From positions 1 through 7,328 of the forward strand of contig JAUVCL010000101.1 in NCBI GenBank assembly GCA_030595845.1: a DNA stretch of 7,328 nucleotides, given 5' to 3'. Numbering within the stretch: the stretch's first letter is position 1; every line of letters starts with the position of its first letter. Positions 5,247 to 7,328 of the stretch are shown here, one piece after another. The translations under genes and the position numbers were made by a program. Below the pieces are notes generated by a model, which worked only from the letters and a program-made list of their open reading frames with translations, ran no database searches and was not told where the DNA came from. This DNA is from Campylobacterota bacterium (GTDB taxonomy: Bacteria > Campylobacterota > Campylobacteria > Campylobacterales > Sulfurovaceae).

Positions 5247-7112
5247 ATGAACAAACAAGAATTTATGCAAGACCTGCAAGTCATCTATGATGAGTTGCAA
5301 AAAAGACAAGCAGAACTGAATGCCTATTATGACGTTTTAGACAAAGAGAAAGGGCATGATAAAGCAGAAAAGTTGATAAAGTTTTTTTTAACAATGCTTA
5401 ATGTGCCAAGAGACGATGAGGGCTACATGGCTGGACTTACACGTCTTGTCTCTTTACGTGAAGATGCACTAGAACAAGTGATGAAAAAAAATGGCTTTGA
5501 TGAGAAAAAGATACAAAAGAAAAAAGAGGTTGCTTTTGGTTTTGTTAATGACTTTCATACCCAACGCCATGAAGCACTGATACAGTGGATAGAGCAAGAG
5601 CAGCTTTTAACACCTTTTTACCGTTCTCTCATTTATGGTGTACATTATGTAGGACAATATATGACAATGTGGCAGAGTGATTGGACACATCAGGTTATGC
5701 ACTCTGTCAATCTTGAACTTAGCAGCATGTTCAATGGTGATGATGCTAAAGTCTTTGAAATGCTACAAGGTGAGTCGTTGCTTGACAAAGATGAGAGTGG
5801 TTGTGTGGGAGATAGATGTTACTCTGTACTTAAAAAAGAAGATACTGGGTATCAAAGTATCGCTTATGCAGAGGCATTTCCTAAGCATGTAAAGGATGTT
5901 ACAGGTGCATTGTCACAGCTTATTAAACGTCTAGAGCTTGAAGTAGACGATGTATTTAACCAAAAAGAGGAGTGGATAGCTTATTTTACTGCCATTGAAG
6001 AAGCCTTTTTACATACCGTACCAGATGAACTCATAGGAAAATGGGCAGAGGTAGATAGAAAATGGATGGCAGTCAAAACACCTCTGCAAGTAGGGCATCC
6101 ACTAGAGTATTATGAAGATCATTATAGAAAAGCTGTGGCACTGGAGTGGGACTTACGTATCATAAACCCTCAGCTTCAAGAGGGATCACCTACACGTCAG
6201 AACATTAAAGACTTTGCTTCGAACATGGCAGAAGAATTTACTAAAGAAACTCCCTCTGGTCGTTTTGGAGTAGATGCTAAAACAACGATGGCTAAAAACT
6301 TGACACAAGTTGATGAGACACAGCTTTACATCGGACAGCCTATTCTTTACTACGCAGCAGAGTTTAATGGACTCTTCTCAGCACAAGTAGTACCAAACGA
6401 TGAACAGGTCTCTGCTGAGCTTGGTAAGAAGATCTTTGCTTATGCAGACTTTGTCATGGAGTCTAAGAAGTCTAAACCTATCATGAAGCTAAGTGTTGAG
6501 ACGATGGGTGAGAAGTTTGTTAAAGCACAAAGAGAGCTTATCGAAACTAACCCAACGCTTTGGCATGAGATTTATGACATTTCAACCATTGGACATGAGT
6601 ATGGGCATATCTTATGGATAGATGGAGATACTGAGACAAAGATGAATGAGACAGGACAGTTTAAAAACATTGAAGAGTTTAAAGCGACCTCTGGTGGACT
6701 CATGGCATTTTTTCATAACGAAAAAGAGGAGCTTAAAGAGCATGTGGTCAATGATGTGGTCTCACGTGCAGTAGGGCTTATGGCATGGCGTGAAGTAGGT
6801 GAAGTCTTGCCGTACTACTGTGAAGGATTGATCCATTTAGATATTTTGTTTAACTCAGGTGTCATCACCTATGATGGAAAAATTCAGATCGATTACAGTC
6901 AATATGATGCGATGAAAGAAAGTTATCAGAAAGCTTATAAAAACTTAGCGGAAAGTTATCTGGAGAAAGCAGATGCTCAGGTTTATTTGAATAAGTATGC
7001 TGTCAAAAATGATGGTTTCTATTTGCCAAAAGATGAAAACATTAAATCTTTTGTAGAACATTATTATGCGAGATATAAAGAAATAGGCCAACAAACTATT
7101 ACTTTGAGTTAA
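5247..7112 (+). CDS. ciaB: CiaB family protein with HExxH metallopeptidase-like motif
   Basis: This 621-residue protein matches in length and character the CiaB family of Campylobacterota (C. jejuni CiaB is about 610 residues). In C. jejuni CiaB is reported as an invasion antigen exported through the flagellar secretion apparatus. The protein is acidic, soluble and mostly helical, with a coiled-coil-like start (EFMQDLQVIYDELQKRQAELNAYYDVL), no signal peptide and no membrane segment. A CX4C pair sits at Cys186 and Cys191. The notable part is IGHEYGHILW with HExxH at 450-454, followed by NIEEFKATSGGL at 474-485. Together they resemble the zinc site of gluzincin peptidases, with Glu476 or Glu477 as third ligand, and the second motif recalls the EE-x-x-A-D/E motif of the M49 dipeptidyl peptidase III group. 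The ATG at 5247 is preferred over an in-frame GTG at 5202, which lies in the REP hairpin; its ribosome site is weak (AGAAAG further upstream). It may be a peptidase; host invasion is not implied in an environmental species. Confidence 0.86.
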   Translation: MNKQEFMQDLQVIYDELQKRQAELNAYYDVLDKEKGHDKAEKLIKFFLTMLNVPRDDEGYMAGLTRLVSLREDALEQVMKKNGFDEKKIQKKKEVAFGFVNDFHTQRHEALIQWIEQEQLLTPFYRSLIYGVHYVGQYMTMWQSDWTHQVMHSVNLELSSMFNGDDAKVFEMLQGESLLDKDESGCVGDRCYSVLKKEDTGYQSIAYAEAFPKHVKDVTGALSQLIKRLELEVDDVFNQKEEWIAYFTAIEEAFLHTVPDELIGKWAEVDRKWMAVKTPLQVGHPLEYYEDHYRKAVALEWDLRIINPQLQEGSPTRQNIKDFASNMAEEFTKETPSGRFGVDAKTTMAKNLTQVDETQLYIGQPILYYAAEFNGLFSAQVVPNDEQVSAELGKKIFAYADFVMESKKSKPIMKLSVETMGEKFVKAQRELIETNPTLWHEIYDISTIGHEYGHILWIDGDTETKMNETGQFKNIEEFKATSGGLMAFFHNEKEELKEHVVNDVVSRAVGLMAWREVGEVLPYYCEGLIHLDILFNSGVITYDGKIQIDYSQYDAMKESYQKAYKNLAESYLEKADAQVYLNKYAVKNDGFYLPKDENIKSFVEHYYARYKEIGQQTITLS

Positions 7113-7144
7113 GACAAAAATAATGAGGGAATATAGGTTCTTTT

Positions 7145-7156
7145 GTAAAATTTTAC
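7145..7156. promoter_or_regulatory. Perfect 12-bp palindrome GTAAAATTTTAC
   Basis: The sequence equals its own reverse complement, and two further outer bases on each side pair after one mismatch (7142-7143 with 7158-7159). Its size suits a dimeric regulator site. In AT-rich DNA such a palindrome can arise by chance, so the call is tentative. Confidence 0.3.
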
Positions 7157-7157
7157 C

Positions 7158-7181
7158 AATGGGGACAGAACACATTTTTTT
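7158..7181 (+). repeat. GGGGACAGAACACA plus T-run, possible dispersed-repeat remnant
   Basis: AATGGGGACAGAACACA followed by seven Ts resembles, from memory, a repeat of the form GGGG(A/T)CAGA..CA..TTTT found beside IS200-like REP-associated transposases in many proteobacteria. It is G-rich at one end in an otherwise AT-rich spacer. The assignment is by recall only. Confidence 0.3.
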
Positions 7182-7185
7182 GTAG

Positions 7186-7208
7186 AAAAGTTGTAATAAA
7201 AGTTGTAA
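7186..7208 (+). repeat. Tandem 12-bp repeat AAAAGTTGTAA(T/A)
   Basis: Two copies of AAAAGTTGTAA, at 7186-7196 and 7198-7208, are spaced exactly 12 bp apart, about 60-80 bp before the next start codon. The position suits a pair of regulator boxes or a promoter upstream region for the last gene. Function is not known. Confidence 0.4.
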
Positions 7209-7256
7209 AGTTAAGCAAAGAGAGAGTACCTTAATACTCAAATAAATTTTACCCAA

Positions 7257-7261
7257 AGGGA
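7257..7261 (+). promoter_or_regulatory. Ribosome binding site of the last gene
   Basis: AGGGA inside AAAGGGA lies five bases before the ATG at 7267. It is the strongest Shine-Dalgarno match in the window and confirms that start despite only 20 complete codons being visible. Confidence 0.8.
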
Positions 7262-7266
7262 ATAAT

Positions 7267-7328
7267 ATGGCACAAATTTTTACAGACGAATGGATAAACG
7301 CACTTAAAGACGCATGGAACGAAGATCC
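7267..7328 (+). CDS. N-terminus of an unidentified protein, possibly SCP2-like (3' end outside window)
   Basis: Only about 20 residues are visible, beginning MAQIFTDEWINALKDAWNED. A strong AAAGGGA ribosome site, an upstream AT-rich spacer and typical codon use support a real gene. The acidic, aromatic, amphipathic opening (FTDEWINALKDAWNED) is reminiscent of small SCP2-type sterol/lipid-carrier domain proteins of sulfur-oxidising Campylobacterota, which often start with a similar EEW...A...NAD helix. The fragment is too short to settle function, so the SCP2 suggestion is weak. Confidence 0.75.
   Translation, partial: MAQIFTDEWINALKDAWNED

Larger units (their letters stand above)
7113..7266. 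other. AT-rich 154-bp intergenic spacer after ciaB
   Basis: No open gene and no clear intrinsic terminator for ciaB are seen here. The spacer holds a 12-bp palindrome, a GGGGACAGAACACA-T-run motif, a tandem 12-bp repeat, a weak 5-bp hairpin GAGTA/TACTC (7225-7240 region) and the ribosome site of the next gene. It probably contains the promoter of that gene. Confidence 0.6.

Noticed and set aside
5677..5892. Small overlapping plus-strand frame inside ciaB
   Set aside because: It is out of frame with the CiaB reading frame, which is continuous and family-like throughout this region.
5145..7208. CRISPR or other array
   Set aside because: The repeats seen are one inverted hairpin pair and one two-copy 12-bp repeat, with no regularly spaced direct repeats and unique spacers.
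6945..7256. Possible 103-residue minus-strand gene over the ciaB 3' end
   Set aside because: It is antisense to well-supported ciaB codons for more than half its length, and its hydrophobic product comes from AT-rich complementary sequence. No ribosome site or family features are seen.

Overview
The window looks like chromosomal DNA of a Campylobacterota (epsilonproteobacterial) species, most likely a free-living sulfur-oxidiser of the Sulfurovum/Sulfurimonas type. The main reason is a full-length CiaB-family protein, a family I know essentially only from this phylum. Moderate-to-low GC, tight packing of short operons on both strands and AT-rich promoters also fit. The genus is an inference from remembered protein style, not from a search.

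Layout from left to right: the C-terminal part of transketolase (+); a markedly AT-rich two-gene cassette (+) made of a HipA-like kinase and a protein joining a HipA N-terminal-like domain to a HIRAN domain; a convergent minus-strand pair made of a YajR-type MFS transporter and an unrecognised 224-residue protein whose start overlaps the transporter stop; a 59-bp divergent promoter region; rdgB (+), the XTP/dITP house-cleaning pyrophosphatase; an 82-bp element of two head-to-head GTAG-type REP hairpins; ciaB (+); a 154-bp AT-rich spacer with a palindrome and a tandem 12-bp repeat; and the first 20 codons of another gene (+).

Transketolase, RdgB, the transporter and CiaB have ordinary composition for this genome and look like core chromosome. 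The HipA-kinase/HIRAN pair stands out: sampled stretches have about 17-23% GC, against about 53% in sampled stretches of tkt and rdgB. The two genes overlap by 8 bp, and together they rebuild a HipA protein cut in two, with the N-terminal subdomain moved to the second gene and attached to a HIRAN domain that in other proteins binds DNA ends. No HipB-like repressor is visible. This is the best candidate in the window for a little-described system, perhaps a split kinase toxin/antitoxin or a DNA-damage or phage-sensing module.

Two other points deserve attention. The CiaB homologue carries an HExxH zinc-peptidase motif followed by an EE-x-K-A motif resembling that of the dipeptidyl peptidase III (M49) group, which suggests an enzymatic role for a protein usually described only as an invasion antigen. 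The rdgB-ciaB gap holds an inverted REP pair with a compensatory base-pair difference between the two hairpins, and the likely ciaB promoter lies between them.
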